Positions 24,432-34,246 are shown, numbered from the stretch's first letter. The stretch is 64,000 bases of DNA from Candidatus Onthenecus intestinigallinarum (GCA_018713325.1 DVFJ01000028.1:38167-102166); one strand, 5' to 3'. Notes: generated by a model not told the origin, from the sequence alone. Made by a program: numbers and translations.

Positions 24432-25781
24432 GTGCTCGAGTTTGAAGTCGAACAGAATTCCTACGCGTCCATCAAGGTCGTCGGCTGCGGCGGCGGCGGC
24501 AACAACGCGGTCAACCGCATGGTGGACTCGGGGCTGCGCGGCGTCGAGTTTGTTTCCATCAATACGGACAAGCAGGCGCTGAACCTGTCGCAGGCGCAGC
24601 ATAAGATCCAGATCGGCGAAAAGCTGACCAAGGGCCTGGGCGCCGGCGCCGTGCCCGACATCGGCCGCCGCGCGGCCGAGGAGAGCCGCGAGGAGATCGC
24701 GCAGGCGCTCAAGGGCTCCGACCTGGTGTTCGTCACGGCCGGCATGGGCGGCGGAACCGGCACGGGCGCCGCGCCCATCGTAGCCGAGGTCGCGCGCGAG
24801 CTGGGCTGCCTGACCATCGCGGTGGTGACCAAGCCCTTCCTGTTCGAGGGCAAGCAGCGCATGAAGAACGCCGAGGCCGGCATCAACGAGCTCAAGCAGC
24901 GCGTGGATACGCTGGTGGTCATCCCCAACGACCGGCTGCTGCAGGTCGTGAGCAAGGGCACGACCATGCTCGAGGCCTTCCGCATCGCCGACGACGTGCT
25001 GCGCCAGGGCATCCAGGGCATCTCCGATCTGATCGCCGTGCCCGCGCTCATCAACCTGGACTTTGCGGACGTCAAGACGGTCATGGAGTCGGGCGGCATG
25101 GCGCACATGGGCATCGGCGTGGGCCAGGGCGAAAACCGCATGGTCGAGGCCGCCAAGAACGCCATCCAGTCCCCGATGCTGGAAACCTCCATCGACGGCG
25201 CGCGCGCCGTGCTGATGAACATCACCGGCGGCCCGGACATGAGCATCATCGACATCAACGAGGCGGCGCAGCTGGTCATGCAGGCGGCCGACAGCGAGGC
25301 GAACATCATCTTCGGCGCCGGGATCGACGAGTCGCTCGAGGACGAGGTGCGCATCACCGTCATCGCCACCGGCTTTGAAAAGACGCCGTTCCCGCCGCGC
25401 GAGCCCGTCAAGCGCCAGCGCCAGGCCTACGCGCCCTCGCAGGCGCCGTACGTGCCCGTGACGCAGACGAGCTACGGCGCGCCCGAAGAGCCGCGCGCGT
25501 ATTCGCGCTACGACTCGAGCTACACCCCTGCGGAGGGCATGTACGCGCAGCGCGCCGAGGGCGGCTACGGGCCGCAGGACGGCGAGCCGGAGATCCCATC
25601 GTTCGTCAACAGCGGCATGAACCGTGGGCCTGCGCCACAGCGCGTGTCGCCCTTCCAGGGCATGCCGCCGCAGCAGAACCCCGTGCGCGAGCAGCCGCCG
25701 GAAGAGGCGCAGCAGGAGACCTCGAGCCGTTCGTATCTGTCGGACGTGCCCGCGTACCTGCGCCGCCAGCCCAAGAAGTGA
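24432..25781 (+). CDS. ftsZ: Cell division GTPase FtsZ
   Basis: 449 aa tubulin homologue. The tubulin signature GGGTGTG is at residues 106-112, and NNAVNRMV and the T7-loop-type NLDFADV are conserved. After a variable Pro/Gln/Tyr-rich linker (~318-425), a conserved tail ([15 protein letters not shown]) for binding FtsA and SepF-type partners closes the protein. It polymerises into the Z-ring. The start is GTG 24432 behind AAGGGGGA. Confidence 0.98.
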   Translation: MLEFEVEQNSYASIKVVGCGGGGNNAVNRMVDSGLRGVEFVSINTDKQALNLSQAQHKIQIGEKLTKGLGAGAVPDIGRRAAEESREEIAQALKGSDLVFVTAGMGGGTGTGAAPIVAEVARELGCLTIAVVTKPFLFEGKQRMKNAEAGINELKQRVDTLVVIPNDRLLQVVSKGTTMLEAFRIADDVLRQGIQGISDLIAVPALINLDFADVKTVMESGGMAHMGIGVGQGENRMVEAAKNAIQSPMLETSIDGARAVLMNITGGPDMSIIDINEAAQLVMQAADSEANIIFGAGIDESLEDEVRITVIATGFEKTPFPPREPVKRQRQAYAPSQAPYVPVTQTSYGAPEEPRAYSRYDSSYTPAEGMYAQRAEGGYGPQDGEPEIPSFVNSGMNRGPAPQRVSPFQGMPPQQNPVREQPPEEAQQETSSRSYLSDVPAYLRRQPKK

Positions 25782-25796
25782 GATGTTGCCCCAACC

Positions 25797-25826
25797 ATCC
25801 GCCCGATCGTTGACCGGGCGGATTTT
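25797..25826 (+). terminator. Terminator after ftsZ, containing the next promoter
   Basis: A perfect 9-bp stem (25797-25805 with 25815-25823) followed by TTTT. The right arm overlaps the -35 of the dap operon promoter, a very compact junction. Confidence 0.75.
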
Positions 25827-25838
25827 CCATGCTATAAT
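25810..25838 (+). promoter_or_regulatory. Promoter of the aminotransferase-dapABH operon
   Basis: TTGACC (25810-25815), 17 bases, TATAAT (25833-25838) with TGC extension. The -35 lies inside the ftsZ terminator. Confidence 0.85.
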
Positions 25839-25864
25839 CCGAAACGTATGGGAGGGACGCTGCG

Positions 25865-27001
25865 ATGGAGATGAACCGTGCGGTCGTCGCGATGCAGCCC
25901 AGCGGCATCCGGCGCATCACCGCCGAGGCCAGGCGCATCGGGGGATGCATCTCGCTCACGCTGGGCGAGCCGGACTTTGACACGCCCGCGCCGGTCTGCG
26001 AGCGCACCCGGCGCGCGCTGGGCGAGGGCTACACGCATTACCCGCCCAACGCGGGCTACGAGCCGCTGCGCGCGCAGATTGCGGCCCATGAAAACGCCCG
26101 CCACGGCACAGACTACACGGCGGACGAGGTCATCGTGACTGCGGGCTCGACCGAGGCCATCGCCAGCGCGCTGCTGGCCATCCTCAACCCCGGCGACGAG
26201 GTGATCGTGCCGGTGCCGGCGTTCGGCCTGTACGAGCAGCTGATCGCCCTGGCCGGCGGCGTGGACGTGCCGCTGCACACCGAGGCGGACGGGTTTCAGA
26301 TCGCGCAGGAGCGCCTGGACGCATGCCTGACGCCGCGCACGAAGGCCATCCTGATCACCTCGCCCAACAACCCCACCGGCTGCGTGCTGGAGGCGGCGTC
26401 GCTGGAGCGGGTGGCGCGTGCGGCCCGGGAGCATGACCTTTTCGTGCTGCTGGACGCGGTGTATGACCGGCTGGTCTATCGGCCGGATGTGCCGCATCTG
26501 ATGGATGACAGGACGCTGCGCGATCGGTTGATCGTGGTGCAGAGCTTTTCCAAGCCCTATGCGATGACCGGCTGGCGCGTGGGCTACGGCATCGCCGACG
26601 CGCCGGTGGCGCGCCAGATGCTCAAGGTGCACGCCGCGCTGGTGGTGGGCGTGTCGGCCTTCTCGCAGCGGGGCTGCGAGGGGATCTTTGACGTGGACAT
26701 CGAGCCGATGCGGCTGCGCTACCTGCAGCGGCGCGACTACGTGCTGGGCCGGCTGGAGAAGATGGGACTGGAGACGGTGCGGCCGGACGGGGCGTTCTAC
26801 GTCTTTCCGAGCATCGCCCGCTTCGGCATGACGTCGGAGGCGTTTGCGCTGCGGCTCATGCGCGAGGCGAAGGTCGCCGTCGTGCCGAGCAGCTGCTTTG
26901 GCGTGGAGGGCTTTGTGCGCATCACCTATTGCTACAGCGACGAGGAACTGCGCGAGGGCATGGACCGCCTGGAGCGCTTTGTGGAATCGCTCGAACGCTA
27001 G
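25865..27001 (+). CDS. PLP aminotransferase, probably N-acetyl-LL-diaminopimelate aminotransferase
   Basis: 378 aa fold-type I aminotransferase (aspartate aminotransferase family). SPNNPTG, the DAVYDRL aspartate and the SFSKPYAMTGWR lysine (K230, PLP Schiff base) are intact. Its place at the head of dapA-dapB-dapH suggests the PatA step of the acetylase lysine pathway, amination of N-acetyl-2-amino-6-oxopimelate. A general aspartate aminotransferase would look similar. The exact role is an inference from context. Confidence 0.85.
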   Translation: MEMNRAVVAMQPSGIRRITAEARRIGGCISLTLGEPDFDTPAPVCERTRRALGEGYTHYPPNAGYEPLRAQIAAHENARHGTDYTADEVIVTAGSTEAIASALLAILNPGDEVIVPVPAFGLYEQLIALAGGVDVPLHTEADGFQIAQERLDACLTPRTKAILITSPNNPTGCVLEAASLERVARAAREHDLFVLLDAVYDRLVYRPDVPHLMDDRTLRDRLIVVQSFSKPYAMTGWRVGYGIADAPVARQMLKVHAALVVGVSAFSQRGCEGIFDVDIEPMRLRYLQRRDYVLGRLEKMGLETVRPDGAFYVFPSIARFGMTSEAFALRLMREAKVAVVPSSCFGVEGFVRITYCYSDEELREGMDRLERFVESLER

Positions 27002-27017
27002 ACAGGGAGGGAACGCG

Positions 27018-27890
27018 ATGAATCTGAAGGGAAGCTATGTCGCGCTGGTCACGCCGTTTCATGCGGATGGAAGCGTCAACCTCGAAAAACTCAGGGAGCT
27101 GTGCGAGTGGCACATCCAGGAGGGCACCGACGGCCTCGTGCCGCTGGGCACCACGGGCGAGGCCAGCACGCTCACGCAGCAGGAGCAGGACGCGGTCGCG
27201 CAGTGCGTGATCGACACCGTCGCCGGGCGCGTGCCGGTCATCGTCGGCGCGGGCTCCAACGCCACGGCCGTCTCCGTTCAGAAGGCCCGCCACTACGCGC
27301 AGATGGGCGCGGACGGCGTGCTGGCGATCACGCCCTACTACAACAAGGCCAACGAGGAGGGCATGGTCCGCCACTTTGAGACGATCGCCGACGCGGCGGG
27401 CGTGCCGGTGGTGATGTACAACGTGCCGGGCCGCACGGCGTGCAGCCTGTCCGTCAAGGCGGTCGAGCGCCTGTCGCGCCATCCGAACATCGCCGGCATC
27501 AAGGAGGCCAGCGGCAACCTGGCCTACGTCGCCAAGATTGCGCGCTACGCCTCGGAGGACTTTTGCATCCTCTCGGGCGAGGACGCGGTGATCGTGCCGG
27601 TGATGTCGCTGGGCGGCACGGGCGTGATCTCCGTGCTGGCCAACGTCTGCCCGGCCCGGACGCACGAGATGGTGGCCGCCTTTGCCGCGGGCGACGTGGC
27701 GCACGCGCGGGCGTTGCAATTGAAGTACACCGACCTGATCGAAAAGCTGTTCATGGAGGTCAACCCCATTCCGGTCAAGGAGGCCATGAACCTCCTGGGC
27801 ATGGACGTGGGCGGCTACCGCCTGCCGCTTTGCGGGATGGAGAAAGCGCACCGCGAGGTGCTGGCAGAAGCGCTGCGGGTGATCGCATGA
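27018..27890 (+). CDS. dapA: 4-hydroxy-tetrahydrodipicolinate synthase
   Basis: 290 aa TIM barrel. The Schiff-base lysine (GIKEASGN, K162) and the catalytic tyrosine (YNVPGRT, Y134) are present, as is the GTTGEAST pyruvate-binding loop (44-51). It condenses pyruvate with aspartate semialdehyde. It overlaps dapB by 4 bases (ATGA), so the two are coupled. Confidence 0.96.
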   Translation: MNLKGSYVALVTPFHADGSVNLEKLRELCEWHIQEGTDGLVPLGTTGEASTLTQQEQDAVAQCVIDTVAGRVPVIVGAGSNATAVSVQKARHYAQMGADGVLAITPYYNKANEEGMVRHFETIADAAGVPVVMYNVPGRTACSLSVKAVERLSRHPNIAGIKEASGNLAYVAKIARYASEDFCILSGEDAVIVPVMSLGGTGVISVLANVCPARTHEMVAAFAAGDVAHARALQLKYTDLIEKLFMEVNPIPVKEAMNLLGMDVGGYRLPLCGMEKAHREVLAEALRVIA

Positions 27891-28606
27891 ACCTGGCGCT
27901 GATCGGTTACGGTAAAATGGGGCAGATGGTCGAGGACGTGTGCCGCGCGCAGGAGGACCTGCGCATCGCCGGCGTCGTGGACCAGGGCCGCCTGCCCTCG
28001 CTGCGCGCCGTCCCCTCGCCGGACGTGGCGATCGACTTCTCCTATCCGGGCAACCTGCTGCCGCTGCTGGCGGATGCGCTGGAGCTGAAGGTGCCGCTCG
28101 TGCTGGGCACGACGGGCCTGTCCGCCGCGCAGGAGGAATCCATCCGCGAGGCCGCGCGCAGCGTGGCGATCGTGCGCGCGCAGAACTTCTCCGTGGGCGT
28201 GACGGTCATGCGCCGCATCGCCGCGGAGATGGCGCGCGCGCTGGGCGAGGGCTTTGACATCGAGATCGTCGAGACGCACCACCGCCAGAAGGTCGACGCG
28301 CCCAGCGGCACCGCGAAGATGCTGCGCTCGGCCGTCGACCCGCAGGGCGTGTACGCCGTGCAATACGGCCGCGAGGGCCTCGTCGGCGCGCGTGGGCGCG
28401 AGATCGGCATGCACAGCCTGCGCGGCGGCACGGTCGCGGGCGAGCACAGCGTGCGCTTCTTCGGCGAGCAGGAGGAGCTGGAGTTGCGCCACAGGGCGGA
28501 CAGCCGGCGCATCTTCGCCGTGGGCGCGGTCAAGGCCGCGCGCTTTGTGCGGGACATGCCCGCCGGGCTCTACGACATGGACGACGTATTGTTTGGAGGA
28601 CGCTAA
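27887..28606 (+). CDS. dapB: 4-hydroxy-tetrahydrodipicolinate reductase
   Basis: 239 aa. NAD(P)-binding start [11 protein letters not shown], then GTTGLS, the NFSVGV stretch and the catalytic-domain motif [15 protein letters not shown]. It reduces the DapA product. It is slightly shorter than E. coli DapB (273 aa), as in many clostridia. It overlaps dapA and touches dapH (TAATG). Confidence 0.96.
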   Translation: MNLALIGYGKMGQMVEDVCRAQEDLRIAGVVDQGRLPSLRAVPSPDVAIDFSYPGNLLPLLADALELKVPLVLGTTGLSAAQEESIREAARSVAIVRAQNFSVGVTVMRRIAAEMARALGEGFDIEIVETHHRQKVDAPSGTAKMLRSAVDPQGVYAVQYGREGLVGARGREIGMHSLRGGTVAGEHSVRFFGEQEELELRHRADSRRIFAVGAVKAARFVRDMPAGLYDMDDVLFGGR

Positions 28607-29298
28607 TGGACGCATACGAGATCATCCGCATCATTCGGGAATCCCAGAAGCAGACGCCTGTGAAGGCGTACGTGAAGGCCAAGCGCCCGCTCTCGTTCGA
28701 GGGCTGCAAGGTGTTCGGCGCGGGCGACCAGATCGTCTTCGGCGACTGGAAGGACGTGCAGCCTGCGCTGGAGCAGAACGCCGCGGACATCGAGGAGCTG
28801 GTCGTGGAGAACGACCGGCGTAACAGCGCGATCCCGCTGCTGGACCTCAAGCGCTTCAACGCGCGCATCGAGCCGGGCGCGATCATCCGCGACCAGGTCG
28901 AGATCGGCGACGGCGCGGTCATCATGATGGGCGCGATCATCAACATTGGCGCGGTCATCGGCGAGGGCACGATGATCGACATGGGCGCGGTGCTCGGCGG
29001 CCGCGCGATCGTGGGCAAGCGCTGCCACATCGGCGCGGGCACGGTGCTCGCGGGCGTGGTCGAGCCGCCGAGCGCGCAGCCGGTCGTCATTGAGGACGAC
29101 GTGGTCATCGGCGCCAACGCCGTGGTCATCGAGGGCGTGCGCGTGGGCGCGGGCGCGGTCGTCGCGGCGGGCGCGGTCGTCATCGGCGACGTGGAGCCGG
29201 GCGTCGTGGTCGCGGGCGTGCCGGCGCGGGTCATCAAGCGCAAGGACGAGCGCACGGCCTCCAAGACGGAGCTGATCGACGCGCTGCGCGAGCTGTGA
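28606..29298 (+). CDS. dapH: Tetrahydrodipicolinate N-acetyltransferase
   Basis: 230 aa. A short N-terminal domain precedes a left-handed beta helix of hexapeptide repeats ([20 protein letters not shown] and later). Length and N-terminus fit DapH (YkuQ type), which acetylates tetrahydrodipicolinate, rather than the succinylase DapD. Together with the leading aminotransferase this points to the acetylase route. The deacetylase gene (dapL) is not here. The start shares a base with the dapB stop. Confidence 0.94.
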   Translation: MDAYEIIRIIRESQKQTPVKAYVKAKRPLSFEGCKVFGAGDQIVFGDWKDVQPALEQNAADIEELVVENDRRNSAIPLLDLKRFNARIEPGAIIRDQVEIGDGAVIMMGAIINIGAVIGEGTMIDMGAVLGGRAIVGKRCHIGAGTVLAGVVEPPSAQPVVIEDDVVIGANAVVIEGVRVGAGAVVAAGAVVIGDVEPGVVVAGVPARVIKRKDERTASKTELIDALREL

Positions 29299-29308
29299 GC
29301 GCATGAAG

Positions 29309-29343
29309 ACGGGCGTCGCCGGAAGACCGGCGGCGCCCGTTTG
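29309..29343. terminator. Hairpin between dapH and the lactate dehydrogenase gene
   Basis: A 14-bp stem with one mismatch (29309-29322 with 29327-29340) and AAGA loop. The T tract is weak on both sides. It separates two convergent genes. Confidence 0.65.
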
Positions 29344-29352
29344 GGTCTGCGC

Positions 29353-30303
29353 TCAGAACGACAGCTCCTTCCAGCACGCGTCCAGCACCTCGCACGAGCG
29401 GCGGAAGCGCTCCTCCTCCTCGGGCAGCAGCGGGAGCGTCAGCGTCTCGCGCACGCCTGCGCCGCCCACGACGCAGGGGATGCCCGCGAACACGCCGCGC
29501 ACGCCGTGCGCCCCGCGCAGCAGCGTCGAGACGGTCAACACGCTGTTCTCGTCGCCCAGCAGCGCGCGGGTGATGCGCGCCATCGCCATGCCGATGCCGT
29601 AGTAGGTGGCACGCTTGGCCGCGATGATCTGCTGCGCGGCGCAGCGCACGCGATCGGCAAGGCCCTCCATGTCCCCGGCGCGGAAGCGGCCGCCGGACTC
29701 CTCGCAGACGGTGAAGACCGGCTTGGTCGCCAGCATTGCCTGCGACCAGGGGACGAACTCGCTCTCGCCGTGCTCGCCCATGACGTAGGCGTGCACGTTG
29801 CGCGGATCCACGCAGAAGTATTCGCCCAGCAGGTAGCGCAGCCGGGCGGTATCCAGCGCGGTGCCCGTGCCGACGACGCGCCCTGGCGCGAAGCCCGACA
29901 GCGCCTGCGTCAGGCGCGTCATGACGTCCACGGGGTTGGTCGCCACCAGGAAGATGCCGGAGAAGCCGGAGCGCACGACGGGCTCGACGATGGAGCGGAA
30001 GACCTCCGCGTTGCGCGCAAGCAGCGCAGGCCGCTCCTCGCCGGGCTTTTGCGCGACGCCGGCGCACAGCACGACGATGTCCGCGTCCGCGCAGTCCGCA
30101 TATTGGCCGGTCGCGATGCGCATGTGTCCGGGCGAGAAGGCGAGGCCGTGGCTCAGGTCCATCGCCTCGCCCTCGGCGCGCGCGGCGTCGACGTCGATGA
30201 GCAGCAGCTCGTCGCAGGCGTTCTGATTGAGCAGCGCATAGGCGTAGCTCATGCCGACCATGCCGGCGCCGACGAGCACGACCTTTCTGGATTGGGAATG
30301 CAT
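29353..30303 (-). CDS. ldh: L-lactate dehydrogenase
   Basis: 316 aa. NAD-binding VGAGMVGMSYA (11-21), the substrate loop AQKPGEERPALL and the catalytic His in GEHGES (H178). Gln85 in the loop is the residue that favours lactate over malate (Arg there in malate dehydrogenases). It reduces pyruvate to L-lactate with NADH. The ATG (30303) follows GAGG at 7 bases. It is a single gene. Confidence 0.93.
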   Translation of the reverse strand: MHSQSRKVVLVGAGMVGMSYAYALLNQNACDELLLIDVDAARAEGEAMDLSHGLAFSPGHMRIATGQYADCADADIVVLCAGVAQKPGEERPALLARNAEVFRSIVEPVVRSGFSGIFLVATNPVDVMTRLTQALSGFAPGRVVGTGTALDTARLRYLLGEYFCVDPRNVHAYVMGEHGESEFVPWSQAMLATKPVFTVCEESGGRFRAGDMEGLADRVRCAAQQIIAAKRATYYGIGMAMARITRALLGDENSVLTVSTLLRGAHGVRGVFAGIPCVVGGAGVRETLTLPLLPEEEERFRRSCEVLDACWKELSF

Positions 30304-30391
30304 GGGTTTTCCTCGCTTTCCGGGAGAGATGTACCTAGTATGCGCAGGAAAACCCAAACCATGATCGTCTGTTTGTCGGGAGATGAACGCG

Positions 30392-31132
30392 ATGAAAAAC
30401 GGGATCATCTGCGCCTTGCTGCTGGCCGCATGCCTGGCGCTGTGCGGCGCGGCGGACGGGACGCGGGAAATCGAGATCGGCCCGCAGAAGAACGAGGCGC
30501 CCGTGGGCGGGGAGACGCTCGTCGAATACGACGTGGCGCTGCGCGGCTTTGCGGACTACGGGCTGGACATCGGCGTGGCGTTTGCGGCGACGCCCGGAGA
30601 GGCGGCGCCCGAGGGCATCGAGCTGGCGGACGTGTCGGGCGCGCCGACGGACAAGATGCTGACGCTGCGCGTCACGCCCGAGGCGCAGGCTGGGACGTAT
30701 GCGTTCTCGCTGTGCGTGGACGGCACGCGCTCTGCGCCGGACGGGCTGCTGATCGTCGGCGGGCCCATCGAGGCGAAGGAGCTGACGGCGCGCTGCGGAC
30801 AGACGGGGCTGGAGGCGCGGGCGCGCTATGCGATGGGCGGACGCTTTGAGCGGGGCGCGTCGCTGGCGCTGTCGGTCGAGCCGGACGGACCGAACGCGCT
30901 GAACGCGCGCCTTGCGCTGCTGGACGCGCAGGGAGAGGCGCTGGATCTGGCGGACCGGCTGAGCGTGACGCTCTCGCTGCCGGCGGACTGGGCCGGCGCG
31001 CAGGCGGCGCTTGTGGAGGCGGACGGGCGCGAAAAAAGCCTGCACGCGACCTTCGGTGCAGGCGGGATTTCCTTTGTGATCGAGCGGATGGGCACGGTGC
31101 GCGTCACAGAGGACGCGCAAGCTGGCGAATGA
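30392..31132 (+). CDS. Secreted protein of unknown function
   Basis: 246 aa from ATG 30392, which is 9 bases from GGGAG (ATG 30383 is too close). A signal peptide (MKNGIICALLLAAC...) ends in LAAC, which fits a lipobox but may be by chance. The rest is mostly beta-strand with repeated patterns of alternating hydrophobic residues, like Ig-type or DUF11-type domains; no catalytic motif is recognised. The last 29 bases overlap the antisense end of the XRE gene. It is divergent from ldh. Confidence 0.7.
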   Translation: MKNGIICALLLAACLALCGAADGTREIEIGPQKNEAPVGGETLVEYDVALRGFADYGLDIGVAFAATPGEAAPEGIELADVSGAPTDKMLTLRVTPEAQAGTYAFSLCVDGTRSAPDGLLIVGGPIEAKELTARCGQTGLEARARYAMGGRFERGASLALSVEPDGPNALNARLALLDAQGEALDLADRLSVTLSLPADWAGAQAALVEADGREKSLHATFGAGGISFVIERMGTVRVTEDAQAGE

Positions 31133-31418
31133 TCTCCGCGACGGCGCGGCGCTTTTCGGGCGTCAGGCGCGCAAAGGTGAGCAGGGCCTCCATGTCCTCG
31201 CGGGTGAGCGCGTCCTCCGGCGGGACGAGCAGCCGCTCCGCGCCGCAGGAGAGCGCGCCGCCCAGGCGGGCCAGCAGGTCGTCGGATATGCCCGCGTCCG
31301 CGGACTCCATGCGCTCGATGTCATCCTTGTGCAGCCCCAGGTAGAAGGCGAGCTCCTTTTGCGTGATGCCCAGCGCGCGGCGGCGCGAGCGCAGGGCGCG
31401 GGCGCAGAGCGTCTTCAT
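31104..31418 (-). CDS. XRE-family helix-turn-helix protein
   Basis: 104 aa. The HTH (LGITQKELAFYLGLHKDDIE, residues ~16-36) is at the N-terminus, followed by a small all-helical tail. It probably binds DNA; the target is unknown. It starts 3 bases after the RNA methyltransferase stop and is likely co-transcribed with it. Its 3' end overlaps the convergent secreted-protein gene. Confidence 0.85.
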   Translation of the reverse strand: MKTLCARALRSRRRALGITQKELAFYLGLHKDDIERMESADAGISDDLLARLGGALSCGAERLLVPPEDALTREDMEALLTFARLTPEKRRAVAEIIRQLARPL

Positions 31419-31421
31419 GGC

Positions 31422-32588
31422 TCAACCCTCCTTTTTTGGCCGGTCGGACGCGCGTCCGTCCGGCTTTTCCTTGGAAAAGAACGTCATGAATTCGCACTCG
31501 AGGCGGCCGTTGTAGAGGCGGCGGCGCTTGTCCGCGCGGCGGCCGAAGCTGCGCTCGAAGCCCGGGTGCGAGGTGATGCAGGCCAGGTGGAAGCCGGGAT
31601 GGCGGCGCAGGAGCAGGCCTAGCTCGCGGTAGAGCGCCTCGCAGGCCCTGCGGTCCGACAGGCGCTCGCCATAGGGCGGATTGGTCAGGAACGTGCCGCG
31701 GCCGGCCTCGAGCCGCACGTCGCGCACGTCCGCCGCCCGCAGCTGTATGCGGCCCGCGAGGCCTGCCTGCGCGATATGCCGGCGCGCCAGCTCCAGCGCC
31801 TGCGGGTCGATATCGCTGCCCGCGATACCCTCCACGCGCGCGGGATCAAAGCGCGCCTTCGCCTCCTCGCGCAGCCGGCGCATTTCCAAGGCGGGCATGA
31901 AGCCCCAGCTTTCGCAGTCGAAGGGCCGCGTCAGGCCGGGCGCGCGGTCCGCCATGCGCATGGCCGCCTCCACGAGCAGCGTGCCCGTGCCGCACATGGG
32001 ATCGTACAGCGCCTGGCCGGGCCGCCAGGGCGAGAGCTGCACCAGCGCAGCCGCGAGCGTCTCGCGCAGCGGGGCCTCGCCGTTCCAGGTGCGGTAGCCG
32101 CGCCGGTTGAGCGCCGCGCCGCTGGCGTCGAGCGTCACCTGGGCGATGTCGCCGTGCAGGGCGACGTTCACGGCATAGACGGCGCCCGTCTCGTCGAACC
32201 ACGAGCGGCCGTAGGCGGCCTTCAGGCGCTCGACAATCGCCTTCTTGGCGATGGCCTGGCAGTCGCTCACGCTCATCAGCTGCGAGCGCGCGCAGCGGCC
32301 GGTGACGGGAAAGCGTCCGTCCGCCGGGATGAAATCCGCCCAGGGCAGGGCGCGCACGCCCTCGAACAGCTCGTCGAACGTGCGCGCCGGAAAGCGGCCC
32401 ATGACCAGCAGCACCCGGTCCGCGCAGCGCAGCCACAGGTTGGCCGAAAAGGCCTGCTCTGGCGGCGCGGTGAACCGCGCGCCGCCCATCTCCGCGCGCG
32501 CGTCAATGCCCATGTGGCGCAGCTCGTTTGCAACCACGCCCTCCAACCCGAAGGCCGCGGTCGCCATCCATTCCAAACGACGGTCCAT
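31422..32588 (-). CDS. THUMP-domain rRNA methyltransferase (RlmK/L family)
   Basis: 388 aa. An N-terminal ferredoxin-like plus THUMP module (to ~155) is followed by a Rossmann methyltransferase with the SAM motif DPMCGTGTLLVEAA and the catalytic NPPYGERL, characteristic of N2-guanine 23S rRNA methylases (YpsC/RlmL type). The start ATG 32588 has only a weak GGGGA site; an in-frame TTG at 32612 is possible. Cytoplasmic. Confidence 0.9.
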   Translation of the reverse strand: MDRRLEWMATAAFGLEGVVANELRHMGIDARAEMGGARFTAPPEQAFSANLWLRCADRVLLVMGRFPARTFDELFEGVRALPWADFIPADGRFPVTGRCARSQLMSVSDCQAIAKKAIVERLKAAYGRSWFDETGAVYAVNVALHGDIAQVTLDASGAALNRRGYRTWNGEAPLRETLAAALVQLSPWRPGQALYDPMCGTGTLLVEAAMRMADRAPGLTRPFDCESWGFMPALEMRRLREEAKARFDPARVEGIAGSDIDPQALELARRHIAQAGLAGRIQLRAADVRDVRLEAGRGTFLTNPPYGERLSDRRACEALYRELGLLLRRHPGFHLACITSHPGFERSFGRRADKRRRLYNGRLECEFMTFFSKEKPDGRASDRPKKEG

Positions 32589-32719
32589 AAGTCCCCATCC
32601 GATCCTGATCAAGTATTTCCAGTATACCCCGTAGCGGCGGCTGCGTCAAATGTTTTGTGCACAGTGGGCGCAATGCGGCGAAAAGACGTCAAAAATTCCA
32701 CAAAAGGGAAGCGGGGGGC

Positions 32720-32748
32720 TGTTCAAACACGTGAAAAATTGATATAAT
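32720..32748 (+). promoter_or_regulatory. Promoter of the aldolase gene
   Basis: A perfect TATAAT (32743-32748) 43 bases before the start. The -35 region (TGTTCA, 32720-32725) is weak. Confidence 0.65.
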
Positions 32749-32790
32749 AGGTTGCGGAACATTTTCGAAAGAAGATAGGGAGTGATCGAA

Positions 32791-33735
32791 ATGGCTCTGG
32801 TCAATACTGCCGAGATGTTCAAAAAGGCGTATGCCGGCGGTTACGCGATCGGCGCGTTCAACGTGAACAACATGGAGATCGTGCAGGGCATCACCGAGGC
32901 GGCCATCATGGAGAAGGCGCCCGTGATCCTGCAGGTGTCCAAGGGCGCGCGCGCCTATGCGAAGCACGTCTACCTGGTCAAGCTTGTCGAGGCCGCCCTG
33001 CAGGACGCTAAGGACTCCGGCGTCGACCTGCCCATCGCGCTGCACCTGGACCACGGCCCCGACTTTGAGACCTGCAAGAGCTGCATCGACGGCGGCTTCA
33101 CCTCCGTCATGATCGACGGCTCGCACCTGCCGCTGGCGGAGAACATCGAGCAGACCCGCCGCGTCGTGGAGTACGCCCACAAGTACAACGTCACCGTCGA
33201 GGCCGAGCTGGGCCGCCTGGCCGGCGTGGAGGATGACGTGAAGGTGCAGGCGGACGACGCGCTGTACACCGATCCCAATGAGGTCGAGGAGTTCGTCCAC
33301 TCCACCGGCGTCGACTCCCTGGCCATCGCCATCGGCACCAGCCACGGCGCCTACAAGTTCAAGGGCGAGCCGCACCTGCGCTTTGACATCCTGGAGGAGG
33401 TTTCCCGCCGCCTGCCGGGCTTCCCGATCGTGCTGCACGGCGCTTCCTCCGTCATGCCCGAGTACGTCGAGATGATCAACAAGTACGGCGGCAGCATGCC
33501 GGGCGCGCAGGGCGTGCCGGAAGACATGCTGCGCAAGGCTGCCTCCATGGCGGTGTGCAAGATCAACGTGGACTCCGACCTGCGCCTGGCCATGACCGGC
33601 GTCATCCGCAAGGAGTTCGCGGAGCATCCCAGCGAGTTCGATCCGCGCGCGTACCTCAAGCCTGCGCGTCTGGCGCTGCGCGACATGGTGCGCCACAAGA
33701 TCGTGCACGTCATGGGCTGCAACGGCAAGGCCTGA
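32791..33735 (+). CDS. fba: Fructose-1,6-bisphosphate aldolase, class II
   Basis: 314 aa zinc aldolase. The zinc-site histidines are in LHLDHGPDF, TSHGAYKF and LHGASS, and EAELG carries the conserved acidic residue. It cleaves fructose-1,6-bisphosphate in glycolysis. The close homologues for tagatose or ketose bisphosphates cannot be fully excluded. It is monocistronic with its own promoter and terminator. Confidence 0.94.
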   Translation: MALVNTAEMFKKAYAGGYAIGAFNVNNMEIVQGITEAAIMEKAPVILQVSKGARAYAKHVYLVKLVEAALQDAKDSGVDLPIALHLDHGPDFETCKSCIDGGFTSVMIDGSHLPLAENIEQTRRVVEYAHKYNVTVEAELGRLAGVEDDVKVQADDALYTDPNEVEEFVHSTGVDSLAIAIGTSHGAYKFKGEPHLRFDILEEVSRRLPGFPIVLHGASSVMPEYVEMINKYGGSMPGAQGVPEDMLRKAASMAVCKINVDSDLRLAMTGVIRKEFAEHPSEFDPRAYLKPARLALRDMVRHKIVHVMGCNGKA

Positions 33736-33742
33736 TCTTCCA

Positions 33743-33774
33743 AAAGAGCGGCGGGAAAACCGCCGCTCTTTCTT
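33743..33774 (+). terminator. Terminator after fba
   Basis: A perfect 12-bp stem (33743-33754 with 33760-33771) with a GAAAA loop and TTTCTT edge. Confidence 0.85.
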
Positions 33775-33814
33775 AAATGAACCCTACCGGCGAAGACGAA
33801 AGGGGGAAGGTCCC

Positions 33815-34246
33815 ATGCAGGAGACGAAGCGCGCTGTCGATACGTCCAGGGGCATCGCGCCCTGCGGCCTGTGCTGCTTTTTGTGTGACGAGCACCCCGG
33901 CTGCAAAGGCTGCCTGTTGCAGGGCTGTCCCAGCGAGGCCGATTGCGGCATCCGGGCGTGCTGCCTGTCGCGCGGGCTGCAGGGCTGCTGGCAGTGCGCG
34001 GATTTCCCCTGCGGTCAGGGCCTGTTTGCGCAGATGCGTATTGTCGCGTTCGTCCGCTTCGCGAGGGCGTATGGGGTGGATACGCTGACGGAATGCCTTG
34101 CGCGCAACGAGCGGCGCGGCGTGCGTTATCACCACCCCGGCCTGCTCACCGGTGACTACGACGCGTGTGCGGACGAGCGCGCGGTGTTCGGGCTGCTGCG
34201 CGACGGCCCTGTGGAGCATGAAGCGCCGCGTGACGCCGCATCCTGA
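33815..34246 (+). CDS. DUF3795 cysteine-rich protein
   Basis: 143 aa. Twelve cysteines sit in the first 70 residues in pairs such as PCGLCCFLC, GCKGC and CWQCADFPC, the layout of DUF3795. Members are thought to bind metal; function is unknown. It precedes desulfoferrodoxin by 64 bases, which would fit a redox or metal role. ATG 33815 follows AAGGGGGAAGG. Confidence 0.82.
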   Translation: MQETKRAVDTSRGIAPCGLCCFLCDEHPGCKGCLLQGCPSEADCGIRACCLSRGLQGCWQCADFPCGQGLFAQMRIVAFVRFARAYGVDTLTECLARNERRGVRYHHPGLLTGDYDACADERAVFGLLRDGPVEHEAPRDAAS

